From positions 1-54,081 of the forward strand of contig SUTD01000007.1 of assembly GCA_015063085.1 (NCBI GenBank): 54,081 nt of DNA, read 5' to 3'. The notes beneath the pieces were generated by a model. That model saw only the letters and a program-made list of their open reading frames with translations. It made no database searches and had not been told where the DNA came from. Source of the DNA: Methanocorpusculum parvum (GTDB lineage Archaea > Halobacteriota > Methanomicrobia > Methanomicrobiales > Methanocorpusculaceae). A program made the translations under genes and the position numbers. This document shows, one piece after another, positions 8,578 through 16,473 of this stretch (the first letter of the stretch is position 1; every line of letters starts with the position of its first letter).

Positions 8578-8601
8578 CTCCCGTCGAAAAAAGAAATTGT
8601 A
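8578..8601. repeat. 24-bp direct repeat flanking the AlbA_2 gene, left copy
   Basis: An exact match, over all 24 bases beginning ctcccgtcgaaaaaag, to 10259-10282. It begins two bases after the ATPase stop codon. On the minus strand it contains cttttttc downstream of the AlbA_2 gene and may serve as its terminator. Confidence 0.75.
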
Positions 8602-8639
8602 GAGGATTTCTAACGACCTCAATATAATTGAGTTTGAAT

Positions 8640-10175
8640 CTAAGACCGTAATCTATAGATTCTGTTTCTTCCGCTTCCCTGCGCCTCAATAATTCCCTCT
8701 TCCCGCATAACCCGCAGGATATCCCGTGTGCGTGAGGATTTAATACCGAGAACCTCTGCGAGAACTGCAGGAGAGGCAGACACATTATCGGTCAGATATT
8801 CAATAATAACCTCCCGCTGGCAGGCACCTGACATTCTTTCGGTATTTACCGCCGGTTTACCGCCGGTGTTTTTCGCCGGACTGGCGTTATCTCCAGTATT
8901 TACCGCCGGTTTACCGCCGGTATTTCTCGCCGGTTCCGCATTCTCTTCAGTATTTACCGCCGGTGTTTCCAATACTATTGTAATCCTGTCCGGTTCAAAT
9001 GACTCCGTAATTTCCGGGCAGTTCCACCCGTTTCTATCCCACACACGGTAAATATTCGGAATTCCGCTTCCGGCACGTTCTCCAATGTTTATCAGATTAA
9101 ACATCTTGATAAGAGCAGTATTTCGCGGATCGGAAACACCGCCGCTTTTTGCATCGGCAATATCAATCCGGAATCCTCCGGGATTTGCCATGGTGATTTT
9201 CTGCTCTTTTTTGATAATAACAACCCCGCGGCTTCCGTGATAGTCTGCATTCACCAGACAGTTTGCAAGAGCTTCGCGAATTGCACCATGTATCGCCGTA
9301 TCATCAATTCTCACCCCGCCTTCCAGCTTGAATGGGATTTTCAGATTCTCAACGAGTTTCTGGTATACTCTGAAATAGAAATCATAGAGATTTCCGCTCC
9401 AGTCTCCGGAGGTAGATACAATCCTGTCATTCCAGCGTTCATTCCCCTCTCCCTCTTCACGATAATCAAGGAAATAGTTGGGGAACTCTCTGACAATCTC
9501 ATATTCATGTCCAAACATGAGAAGACCTGCTGCTGTTGGGTGAAGCTTTCCATCATCACTGCGTCCCAGTGCTCCAAGCTTGTAGAGGAAGTCACAGTCA
9601 TCCAGTTCTTCCCAAACATGACCTGGTCTCAGAGAAGACATTCTGTTACGGTATCGTCTGATGCTGTCAGTATCAAAGACAGTTGTATCCATATTTTCGA
9701 GAACAAGCAAATCTTGACTTTTTGCTGCAGAATCACGAAACATTGCACTAATCTCTTCGCGGGTACATTTATAATCGCCCTCCCCGTTTCTTCGATAACT
9801 TCCTGAAAGAGGGTTCCCATCAAGGAAAACGGGTTTATCGTACCGCTCGGCCCGCGGGATAGTAATTGTTATGATTCGGCATCCGTTTGCTTCTACTATT
9901 TTTACATCCTTATCCGAGAGAATATTGACACTGACTTTTTTTGGATTATTGACTGTATCCCAGAACTCTTTGACCAGCAGTTCAGGATTTGGGAGATCTA
10001 TCGGGTGAAGACTTTTATCATGATTTTCCTCGACACCAAGCAGAATGATACCTCCAAGCGTATTAGCAAATGCTGAGTACGTCTCCCAGATACTTTTTGG
10101 AAGCCCGCCCAATGCCTTTTTGGCTTCAATACGGTTGTTCTCCCGATACTTTTCAAGGTGATTCAGGTCAATCAT
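8640..10175 (-). CDS. AlbA_2 (Schlafen-type) ATP-binding regulator with winged-helix tail
   Basis: 511 residues, often annotated as an RecG-like or AlbA_2-domain transcriptional regulator. The N-terminal AlbA_2/Schlafen-like fold includes EAKKALGGLP and TLGGIILLGVEEN (to about residue 125). A GHKL-like ATP-binding region follows (about 275-385: REALANCLVNADY, GERAGSGIPNIYR). Next comes a tandem-repeat linker (about 400-445) and a winged helix at the end (about 450-505: LAEVLGIKSSRTRDILRVM). The start is supported by an excellent ribosome site, ggagggg four bases before ATG. DNA binding is plausible; the target and physiological role are unknown. An exact 24-bp direct repeat brackets the gene, suggesting it arrived as a cassette. 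Confidence 0.8.
   Translation of the reverse strand: MIDLNHLEKYRENNRIEAKKALGGLPKSIWETYSAFANTLGGIILLGVEENHDKSLHPIDLPNPELLVKEFWDTVNNPKKVSVNILSDKDVKIVEANGCRIITITIPRAERYDKPVFLDGNPLSGSYRRNGEGDYKCTREEISAMFRDSAAKSQDLLVLENMDTTVFDTDSIRRYRNRMSSLRPGHVWEELDDCDFLYKLGALGRSDDGKLHPTAAGLLMFGHEYEIVREFPNYFLDYREEGEGNERWNDRIVSTSGDWSGNLYDFYFRVYQKLVENLKIPFKLEGGVRIDDTAIHGAIREALANCLVNADYHGSRGVVIIKKEQKITMANPGGFRIDIADAKSGGVSDPRNTALIKMFNLINIGERAGSGIPNIYRVWDRNGWNCPEITESFEPDRITIVLETPAVNTEENAEPARNTGGKPAVNTGDNASPAKNTGGKPAVNTERMSGACQREVIIEYLTDNVSASPAVLAEVLGIKSSRTRDILRVMREEGIIEAQGSGRNRIYRLRS
8842..8967. repeat. 54-bp in-frame tandem repeat inside the AlbA_2 gene
   Basis: The unit starting gtatttaccgccggt recurs at 8842, 8896 and 8950, exactly 54 bp apart; the third is partial. 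It encodes an 18-residue linker repeat (PAVNTEENAEPARNTGGK, then PAVNTGDNASPAKNTGGK) between the ATP-binding region and the winged helix. Copy number is likely to vary between strains. Confidence 0.85.
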
Positions 10176-10258
10176 GTCTCCCCTCCAATAGTTAACTATG
10201 TATCATTTCATCTGAGTTGATATAAACATGTGCCAGGATAATCCTCCCTGGAATCAAT

Positions 10259-10282
10259 CTCCCGTCGAAAAAAGAAATTGTA
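10259..10282. repeat. 24-bp direct repeat flanking the AlbA_2 gene, right copy
   Basis: Identical to 8578-8601. It lies directly downstream of the J-domain gene (minus strand) and probably is, or contains, its oligo-T terminator. The flanks of the two copies do not match each other, so the identity is confined to this element. Confidence 0.75.
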
Positions 10283-10283
10283 T

Positions 10284-10472
10284 TTAGTAATCTCTCTGCA
10301 GCAGCTCAAAAGCGGCCATTGCCTCTGCATACTCTTTTCTGAATGCCGGATTTTTGTCCGGGTGATACTTGTCGCGGAGATTTCTGAATGCAAGCGAGAG
10401 CTCACTGAAATCCGCAGATGCATCAACGCCTAAGACTTCATAGGCTCTCTCTTTTGTCATCGGTTCGACCAT
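10284..10472 (-). CDS. Stand-alone J-domain (DnaJ-like) small protein
   Basis: A 62-residue protein from the ATG at 10472; the frame stays open upstream to 10499, and another ATG at 10460 is possible. It consists almost wholly of a J domain: AYEVLGVDASADF (helix I), LRDKYHPDKNP with the invariant HPD (37-39), and EAMAAFELLQRDY. J domains stimulate Hsp70 ATPase. There is no Gly/Phe region, zinc-finger or C-terminal domain, so it is a type III J protein that could recruit DnaK to a specific client. It is transcribed alone on the minus strand. Confidence 0.7.
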   Translation of the reverse strand: MVEPMTKERAYEVLGVDASADFSELSLAFRNLRDKYHPDKNPAFRKEYAEAMAAFELLQRDY

Positions 10473-10556
10473 ACCAATACATACAGCATGCAAAGACAAA
10501 TAGATTCCTTTTCAGGCATCCATAAAAACATCCTCATCTCATTTTCAAGTCACAGC

Positions 10557-10567
10557 ACATATATAGG
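10557..10567 (+). promoter_or_regulatory. TATA box upstream of the symporter gene
   Basis: acatatatagg fits the archaeal TATA consensus and lies 78 bp before the GTG start, predicting a leader of about 55 nt that includes the ggagag ribosome site. Confidence 0.5.
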
Positions 10568-10644
10568 TAGTAAAACAAAGATTAACCTTATACCAACGCG
10601 CAGCTTTCCAGTGGTGTGGGGGGCAGCGTAAGGAGAGTATTACT

Positions 10645-12144
10645 GTGGATACAGGAACATTAGTTGGAATTTTAGCCGCGTTTATCATCTACTTCGGAGT
10701 GATGATTTATGCCGGTATCTACTACATGAAAAAGAACCAGACCTCCAGTGATTACATCTTAGGAGGTAGAAAACTTGGTAAATTCGTCTCGGCAATGTCT
10801 GCTGAGGCATCCGACATGAGCGGATGGCTTCTCTTAGGTCTGCCGGGAGTTGCATACTTAACCGGTCTTTCATCTGCTGGATGGACTGCAATCGGTCTTG
10901 CAATCGGTACTTACCTCAACTGGAAGTTCATTGCAAAGCGTCTTCGCGTCTACACCCACAAGGCAAAAGACTCTATTACTATTCCGGAGTTCTTCAAGAA
11001 CCGTTTCGGAGACAAGAAGGCATACACTTCGACTATCGCATCGATTTTCATTGTAATCTTCTTCATCGTCTACACTTCCTCTCAGTTTGCAGCAGGCGGA
11101 AAGTTATTCCACAACATCTTTGGAATTGACTACAGCGTTGCAATGTTCGTTGGAGCAATTATTGTTGTTGCATACACGTTCTTAGGCGGTTTCCGTGCAG
11201 TCTGTCTGACTGATACTATTCAGGCGGTTCTGATGTTCTTCGCACTTCTGCTCATCCCGATTGTTGCACTCTTCATGCTTGGAGACGGCGGAGCAGCACT
11301 TGGAACCCTTGACCCGAACATGTTCTCCCTCTTCCACGACCCGACAACCGGTGAGTTCATCTCTGTCTTCGTGATTGTCTCCGGTCTTGCATGGGGATTC
11401 GGTTACTTCGGTCAGCCGCACATTCTCCCGAGATTCATGGGTATTGCAAATCCTGAGGAAATTCCGCAGGCACGCCGCATTGCTATGGTCTGGGTCGTTA
11501 TCTCCCTTGCAGCAGCAATCTTCATTGGTCTTGTCGGACAGGTCTTCTTCAGCACTCCGCTCGCAGACTCCGAGACTGTCTTCATTGATATGACCGGAGG
11601 AGTTCTTGGAGCACTTCCGTTCCTTGCCGGTGTCATCTACTGTGGTATCCTTGGAGCTATCATGAGTACTGCATCTTCCCAGATGCTTGCAGCATCTTCT
11701 TCTATTGCAAAGGATCTTTTCAAGACCTTAATCAAGAAGGATGCAGATGACAAGCTTCTCTTCACTGTTTCCAGAATCAGTGTCTTACTTGTCGCAGCTG
11801 CCGCATTCACCATCGCTCTTGACCCGAACAGCTCTGTCTTTGGAATTGTTTCCTTTGCATGGGCAGGATTTGGATGTTCCTTTGGTTCCGTCATTTTAGT
11901 CGGTCTCTTCTGGAAGCGTATGAACTGGCAGGGTGCTCTCGCAGGTATTCTCGTTGGAGGTATCACCACTTTTGTCTGGTACTATCTTGTCACCCCAATC
12001 TTCCCGCTCTACGAGATGGTTCCGGGAGTTATTCTTTCACTCCTCGCAATCTTTGTTGTAACCAAGCTCACTTCTGAGCCGGACAAGGAAGTCCAGGACA
12101 CCTTTGACGAATACAAGGCCGAAATCGGCACTGAGAGAACATAA
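10645..12144 (+). CDS. putP: Sodium/solute symporter, PutP (sodium/proline) type
   Basis: 499 residues with about 13 predicted membrane helices, belonging to the SSS family. SAEASDMSGWLLLGLPG in the second helix matches the sodium- and proline-site region of bacterial PutP (Ser56/Asp57 here). LAASSSIAKDLFK in the later conserved helix is also typical. It would import proline, or a related solute, with sodium. The GTG start at 10645 is preceded by ggagag at normal spacing. Proline uptake may serve osmoadaptation or anabolism. A T7 run (12159-12165) after the stop suggests a single-gene transcript. Confidence 0.85.
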   Translation: MDTGTLVGILAAFIIYFGVMIYAGIYYMKKNQTSSDYILGGRKLGKFVSAMSAEASDMSGWLLLGLPGVAYLTGLSSAGWTAIGLAIGTYLNWKFIAKRLRVYTHKAKDSITIPEFFKNRFGDKKAYTSTIASIFIVIFFIVYTSSQFAAGGKLFHNIFGIDYSVAMFVGAIIVVAYTFLGGFRAVCLTDTIQAVLMFFALLLIPIVALFMLGDGGAALGTLDPNMFSLFHDPTTGEFISVFVIVSGLAWGFGYFGQPHILPRFMGIANPEEIPQARRIAMVWVVISLAAAIFIGLVGQVFFSTPLADSETVFIDMTGGVLGALPFLAGVIYCGILGAIMSTASSQMLAASSSIAKDLFKTLIKKDADDKLLFTVSRISVLLVAAAAFTIALDPNSSVFGIVSFAWAGFGCSFGSVILVGLFWKRMNWQGALAGILVGGITTFVWYYLVTPIFPLYEMVPGVILSLLAIFVVTKLTSEPDKEVQDTFDEYKAEIGTERT

Positions 12145-12158
12145 AAGTTCTCCAATCA

Positions 12159-12165
12159 TTTTTTT
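12159..12165 (+). terminator. Oligo-T terminator after putP
   Basis: A run of seven T about 15 bp after the stop codon, followed by more T-rich sequence, fits archaeal U-tract termination. Confidence 0.45.
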
Positions 12166-12263
12166 CTCTGTTTCTTTCTTTTAGCAGGCGCTTGCGCAAA
12201 AGTGAGTTTTTGTTGATATTTTGTTCACAGAGGGTTTTCTGTTTGTGAGGTGAATCTATTCGT

Positions 12264-12905
12264 ATGGAAAGGTACGTTTCAGAGCCGTATTCTCCGTATG
12301 ATTATGTTCGGCAGAACGCTCCGTATCCTGCTTATGATTCGTGGGGTGTTTTGAATGATGCTGAGCGGGATGCGGTTTTGTCGTTTCAGGATTTGGGAAG
12401 CCGTCAGGATTCGTGGACTGTAAAAGCTCCCGATCCGGTTCACATTAATTGTTCGATTGTTAATTCGTATTTGCGGTTTCCTGAATTTCATGCTTTGATG
12501 AGTAGGGATGATATTTGTCAGTGCGAGAGGCTAATTGCACTTTTGGATTCTGCTGTTTCGAAGAGTGTTTTACCTGGGGAGCTGAATGTGGTTCGCGGGC
12601 TTGCTGACCCGCGATGGATTTCTGAGTTCTGCGTTGGAGACACATATGTTGAAGATGGTTACGGAAGTTATTCTTTGTCAGTCGATGCAGCTTTGCGCTA
12701 TGCGCGGGTGAATGAAGAGGGAAAGATGGTGTTTCTTGCCCGTATTCTTGAAAAAGGGGAGAGGGCATTGTATCTGGGATCTAAGGAGGAGGAGATGCTT
12801 GTTGAACGTAGTTGTGAATATGTGGTTAAAGAGATTAGTCCTGTGGAAAAAGGGATTCTCTCTCCTGATACTGAGGCAATTGTTTATATCCTTCGGAGGA
12901 TATAA
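12264..12905 (+). CDS. Putative mono-ADP-ribosyltransferase (R-S-E class exoenzyme fold)
   Basis: A 213-residue soluble protein without a signal peptide or membrane helix. The three landmarks of the C3/VIP2-like ADP-ribosyltransferase fold appear in order: an arginine in NVVRGL (Arg111), an S-x-S strand in YGSYSLSVDAALRYA (Ser137-Leu-Ser139), and an E-x-E-hydrophobic loop in SKEEEMLVERSCEYVV (Glu175-x-Glu177). Two Glu in the last motif suggest arginine rather than asparagine or glutamine modification. The first about 100 residues are helical and unassigned. This would transfer ADP-ribose from NAD to a protein or nucleic acid; the target is unknown. A 51-aa frame follows 8 bp downstream. The assignment rests on motif reading and needs a profile search. 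Confidence 0.65.
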   Translation: MERYVSEPYSPYDYVRQNAPYPAYDSWGVLNDAERDAVLSFQDLGSRQDSWTVKAPDPVHINCSIVNSYLRFPEFHALMSRDDICQCERLIALLDSAVSKSVLPGELNVVRGLADPRWISEFCVGDTYVEDGYGSYSLSVDAALRYARVNEEGKMVFLARILEKGERALYLGSKEEEMLVERSCEYVVKEISPVEKGILSPDTEAIVYILRRI

Positions 12906-12913
12906 GATAAGTT

Positions 12914-13069
12914 ATGTATCCAACAACTATGGAGTATTGCCGATACACCGGACATCGGGAATTAACTGAGGAGGACAGGCGTGATGCACGCAGGATACGC
13001 GAGGGTTTCGAGCGCTGTTTCCTTCCGCCGGGTGTGAAGCTTACTTCGATGTCTGAGACTCAGGACTGA
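12914..13069 (+). CDS. Small ORF (51 aa) downstream of the ADP-ribosyltransferase
   Basis: It starts at ATG 12914, eight bases after the transferase stop, and ends in TGA before a T8 tract (13093-13100), so the two frames probably share one transcript. The product is highly charged: an Arg/Glu/Asp-rich helix (LTEEDRRDARRIREGFERC, about 17-35), then FLPPGVKLTSM and a short acidic end. A ggagg at 12895-12899 lies 14 bases before the start, rather far. I recognise no family. It could be an immunity or antitoxin partner, a chaperone, or a spurious frame. Confidence 0.45.
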   Translation: MYPTTMEYCRYTGHRELTEEDRRDARRIREGFERCFLPPGVKLTSMSETQD

Positions 13070-13092
13070 ATATCTGAATATTTTCTCCACTC

Positions 13093-13100
13093 TTTTTTTT
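13093..13100 (+). terminator. Oligo-T terminator after the ADP-ribosyltransferase pair
   Basis: A T8 tract 23 bp after the stop of the 51-aa frame and well before the ATP synthase promoter. Confidence 0.45.
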
Positions 13101-13225
13101 GGTTGTTGTGTTCTGAGGTAGTGGTTTTCGGTGTTTGGTATCTGGTGTTGTTTTGTGTGCTCACCTCCGGCTCGTCTAAGCGCCCTCACAGTGACAAAAA
13201 AAATCCGCCTCTTTTCCTCTCGCAA

Positions 13226-13235
13226 AATAATATAG
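13226..13235 (+). promoter_or_regulatory. TATA-like element for the ATP synthase operon
   Basis: aataatatag lies 82 bp before the first gene, predicting a leader of about 60 nt that includes the strong gaggaggg ribosome site. A second similar element, aataatatat (13290-13299), is too close to the ATG to give a transcript keeping that site. Confidence 0.45.
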
Positions 13236-13317
13236 TTCTCTGTGTTCACTCTCCACGAAAACCCCACATTAAAATATTCATAACACAGAATAATATATGC
13301 CGTGAGAGGAGGGTTGG

Positions 13318-13647
13318 ATGAAAACTGAGGTTCTGAAAAGCATTAAAGAAACCGAAGCAAAAAGTAAATCCACAATTCAGGCAGCAGAAAGCGCTGCAGA
13401 CCAGGCAATCGCCGCTGCAAAACTCGAAGCTGACAATCTGATTGCCAAAGCAACAACTGTTGCTGAGGATTACAAAAAGCAACGACTTTTAGATGCACGG
13501 AATGTAGCATTAACGAAGCACGAAGCCATTGTAAACCAGGGAAAGGCAGACGCCGCACACCTGATTACCGCAGGAACCAGCAAGCTCCCGCAGGCTGCAT
13601 CGTTATTCGTAGAGCGGTTTAAGGAGAAACTTCATGTTTCAGCCTAA
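13318..13647 (+). CDS. ahaH: A-type ATP synthase subunit H (AhaH)
   Basis: A 109-residue, Ala/Lys/Glu-rich, largely helical protein, as expected for the peripheral-stalk subunit H that pairs with subunit E to hold the head of the archaeal ATP synthase. A heptad-like pattern runs through most of the length (KSTIQAAESAADQAIAAAK). It is the first gene of the nine-gene operon and has a strong gaggaggg site before ATG. The following gene begins inside its last codons. The assignment rests on position and composition as much as on motif. Confidence 0.85.
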   Translation: MKTEVLKSIKETEAKSKSTIQAAESAADQAIAAAKLEADNLIAKATTVAEDYKKQRLLDARNVALTKHEAIVNQGKADAAHLITAGTSKLPQAASLFVERFKEKLHVSA

Positions 13648-15613
13648 GCCGATGACCCACCTGTTAGTTGCCGCAAGCAAAGAACAGATGGCGTCAGTTG
13701 TGACTGAATTATATCGTCACCGGGTATTCCACATCACAGATTTTGTCGATCAGGGCAAAGAAGGATATGAAGGAGTAAAACTTGGTGTTCCATTTGAGAA
13801 CGCAGGTCAGCTCTCCGCAGATCTTATCAAGATCCGTTCCATCGAGAACGTATTCCAGACTTCCCCAGGTACGCAATTCGACGTCCCAGTACGTCCTGCA
13901 GAAACGATTCGAGCTGCAATAAATAATGAACTTCCAAAGATTGACGCGGAAGTTAGCACGCTCACGGCAAAGCGTTCGAATGCAGAGACGAAAATACGCG
14001 AATGCGAACAGCGTATCAATGAACTCAAGCCGTTTGCGCTTGTACCGGTAGAACTTGACCTCTACCGCGGCTACGAAACTCTGGCAGTATATGCCGGATA
14101 CGTCGAAAAAGACATCGAATTCGCCTTCCCGAGCGAAAAATACTTCGCAGCAGGAAAAGACGGAAACTTCCTTGTCGCCTTCGTCGAATCCGCAAACGCC
14201 CAGGAAGCAGAAAAAGTACTCTCCGACGCCGGATTCATCTCCGTCTCTCTCCCAACCGAGACCGGAACCGTCCAGGCAGCAATCGACAAGTACAACACCG
14301 AGCTTACCCAGGCAAAAGCTGACTTAGCCGACGCAACCGCAAAAATCCTTGAAGCAAAGGCAAAATACGCAGACCTTCTCGCAGCATGCGACGAAGTTCT
14401 GTCTTGCGATGTAGAGCGTGCAGAGGCACCGCTTCGGTTCGCAACAACCGAAGAAGCATTCGTCCTTGACGGATGGGTCCCGTACGACGATGTTGCAAAG
14501 ATTGAAGCCGGCCTGACCCAGGCAACCGGCGGAAAAGTCTACGTCACCGTTGACGAAGACGAAATCAACTATGACGAAGTACCGGTAGAGTACAACAACC
14601 CATCGTTTGCAAAACCGGCCGAAGTCTTAATGGACTTATACGCACGTCCAAAATTCAAAGAATTAGACCCGACAATCATCTTATCGATCATGTTCCCGAT
14701 TCTCTTCGGTGTCATCGTCGGAGATGTTGGATACGGTCTCATCTACTTAGCGTTAGCTCTCGTCCTGCGCAAACTTCTCATGCGCATGGGAGAGATGGGC
14801 GCAAAAGCATTCAAGATCATTCTCGGATGCGGTATCTCAACCGTAATCTTTGGTCTTCTCTACAGTGAAATCTTCGGATTATCGCTGCCGTGGCACTCGA
14901 TTTTATTCTCGCGTCACCTTCCAATCGGAGGCGATCACTTACCGCAGGTTATGGACCTTCTCGTAATCTCCGTAGCCATTGGTGTCATCTACTTAACTAT
15001 CGGATGGATCTTCGGTATGATCAACCACGCAAGAATGGACCACAAAGGTGCACACAGAACAAAAGCAATCTGCGCAAAATTCGGATGGCTTGCAATGTTC
15101 TGGGGTATGCTCATTATTCTGTTCTCCCTTATTGACATTGGAACCTTCATCGCAGGAATCACTATCCCGCTTCCGAACTTAACCGTAATCGGACTTCCGC
15201 TTACCATCGTTGGAGCAGTTCTCTTTGTTCTCGGAGCAGTTTTCGTTGCTCGCGAAAACCCGCTTGACTTAATGGAAATCCCGACAAACCTTCTGTCACA
15301 CATGTTATCCTTCTGCCGTATTGCAGCAGTCGGTCTCTCATCTGTGGCAATCGCAATGGTCGTCAACTTCCTGGCAATGGAATTCTTCATTGGCCCGGCA
15401 ATTGCAGACTTCAGCGTTGTCGGTGTATTATTAATAATCGTCGGTGTCCTTGTCTTAATCATTGGACACGCACTCAACGTTGTTCTTGGTGTAATTGGCG
15501 GTGCACTGCACCCGGTTCGTCTTCACTACGTCGAATTCTTTACCAAATTCTACCAGGGCGGCGGTGTAATCTACAAACCTTTCGGACTTAAAAGAAAATT
15601 CTCGGAGGAATAA
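13634..15613 (+). CDS. atpI: A-type ATP synthase subunit I (membrane stator)
   Basis: 659 residues, the V-ATPase a-subunit homologue. The soluble N-terminal half (about 1-330) contains coiled segments, and the C-terminal half has about seven to eight membrane helices. Typical landmarks are DPTIILSIMFPILFGVIVGD at the entry to the membrane domain, and LLSHMLSFCRIAAVGLSSV, which carries the arginine facing the rotor carboxylate. The stator forms the ion half-channels. The ATG is preceded by aggagaaac and overlaps the end of the H gene by 14 bases, implying coupled translation. Confidence 0.95.
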   Translation: MFQPKPMTHLLVAASKEQMASVVTELYRHRVFHITDFVDQGKEGYEGVKLGVPFENAGQLSADLIKIRSIENVFQTSPGTQFDVPVRPAETIRAAINNELPKIDAEVSTLTAKRSNAETKIRECEQRINELKPFALVPVELDLYRGYETLAVYAGYVEKDIEFAFPSEKYFAAGKDGNFLVAFVESANAQEAEKVLSDAGFISVSLPTETGTVQAAIDKYNTELTQAKADLADATAKILEAKAKYADLLAACDEVLSCDVERAEAPLRFATTEEAFVLDGWVPYDDVAKIEAGLTQATGGKVYVTVDEDEINYDEVPVEYNNPSFAKPAEVLMDLYARPKFKELDPTIILSIMFPILFGVIVGDVGYGLIYLALALVLRKLLMRMGEMGAKAFKIILGCGISTVIFGLLYSEIFGLSLPWHSILFSRHLPIGGDHLPQVMDLLVISVAIGVIYLTIGWIFGMINHARMDHKGAHRTKAICAKFGWLAMFWGMLIILFSLIDIGTFIAGITIPLPNLTVIGLPLTIVGAVLFVLGAVFVARENPLDLMEIPTNLLSHMLSFCRIAAVGLSSVAIAMVVNFLAMEFFIGPAIADFSVVGVLLIIVGVLVLIIGHALNVVLGVIGGALHPVRLHYVEFFTKFYQGGGVIYKPFGLKRKFSEE

Positions 15614-15616
15614 AAA

Positions 15617-15871
15617 ATGGCAGTTGAAGCATTAATTACTGATATTGGAGCACAGGCAATCGGATCCGGACTTGCAGCAGTTGGTGCAGGTCTCGCAGTA
15701 GGTCTTGCAGGTATCGGTACCGGTGTTGGTGAACAGGGTATCGGAGCAGCAGCAGTCGGAGCAACCGCAGAAGACCGCGGAATGTTCGGTCTTGCACTTC
15801 TCTTCACTGTACTTCCAGAAACCGTCGTCATCTTCGGTCTCGTTATCGCACTGCTCATCATGTTCATCTAA
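15617..15871 (+). CDS. atpK: A-type ATP synthase subunit K (proteolipid c ring)
   Basis: 84 residues forming one helical hairpin. The Gly/Ala-rich first helix (IGSGLAAVGAGLAVGLAGIG) and the second helix with LPETVVIF place the ion-binding carboxylate at Glu68. The size is that of the ordinary single-hairpin c subunit, not the duplicated or triplicated forms known from some methanogens. Whether the coupling ion is sodium or proton cannot be settled by eye. It lies 3 bp after atpI. Confidence 0.93.
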   Translation: MAVEALITDIGAQAIGSGLAAVGAGLAVGLAGIGTGVGEQGIGAAAVGATAEDRGMFGLALLFTVLPETVVIFGLVIALLIMFI

Positions 15872-15886
15872 GCGGAGGCCGCTTAA

Positions 15887-16465
15887 ATGGGACTTGAGGT
15901 AGTAGTTGACGAAATCAAAGCGAAAGGCGATGCAAAAGCAGCCGCAATCAAAGCGGAAGCTGATGCTCAGGTCCAGGCTATCGTCAGTGAAGCAAACCTC
16001 CGTGCAGAGGAAATCAAACTCGCAGCAGAGAAAGACGCTGAAATTCAGGCTGAGCGTGTTGTAATCCGCGAAGTCGCAAGCGCAAACCTCGTTGTGAAGC
16101 GTGACCTCTTAAACGCACAAAAAGAGCTTCTTGACAAAGTCTATACCGCAGCAGCAGACGAGATTGCAAATCTTCCGGCTGAAGTCCACGCAAAGGCAGT
16201 ACGCGAACTCTTAAAGGAAGCTGCAAAGCAGATTCCGGAAGGAGTTGTTTACACCGGTGAGCGCGACGAAGCAGCAGCAAAGGCAGCAATCTCTGAGCTT
16301 AAGACCCTTTCCGGATTTACGTTTGGCGGAATCACCGCAATTAACGGCGGTGTCGTTGTTAAAAGCACTGATGGTCAGCTCACTCTTGACTTCTCTTACG
16401 AAACCTTCATGGGCGAAGTATGGGAAGCAAGCCTGAAAGACGCATCGGAAATCTTGTTTGGATGA
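15887..16465 (+). CDS. atpE: A-type ATP synthase subunit E (peripheral stalk)
   Basis: 192 residues. An Ala/Lys/Glu-rich helical N-terminal half (KAAAIKAEADAQVQAIVSEA) forms the stalk coiled coil with subunit H. The C-terminal globular half includes FGGITAINGGVVVKSTDGQL, typical of subunit E. A ggaggccgc site precedes the ATG. Confidence 0.93.
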   Translation: MGLEVVVDEIKAKGDAKAAAIKAEADAQVQAIVSEANLRAEEIKLAAEKDAEIQAERVVIREVASANLVVKRDLLNAQKELLDKVYTAAADEIANLPAEVHAKAVRELLKEAAKQIPEGVVYTGERDEAAAKAAISELKTLSGFTFGGITAINGGVVVKSTDGQLTLDFSYETFMGEVWEASLKDASEILFG

Positions 16466-16473
16466 GGTAAAAA

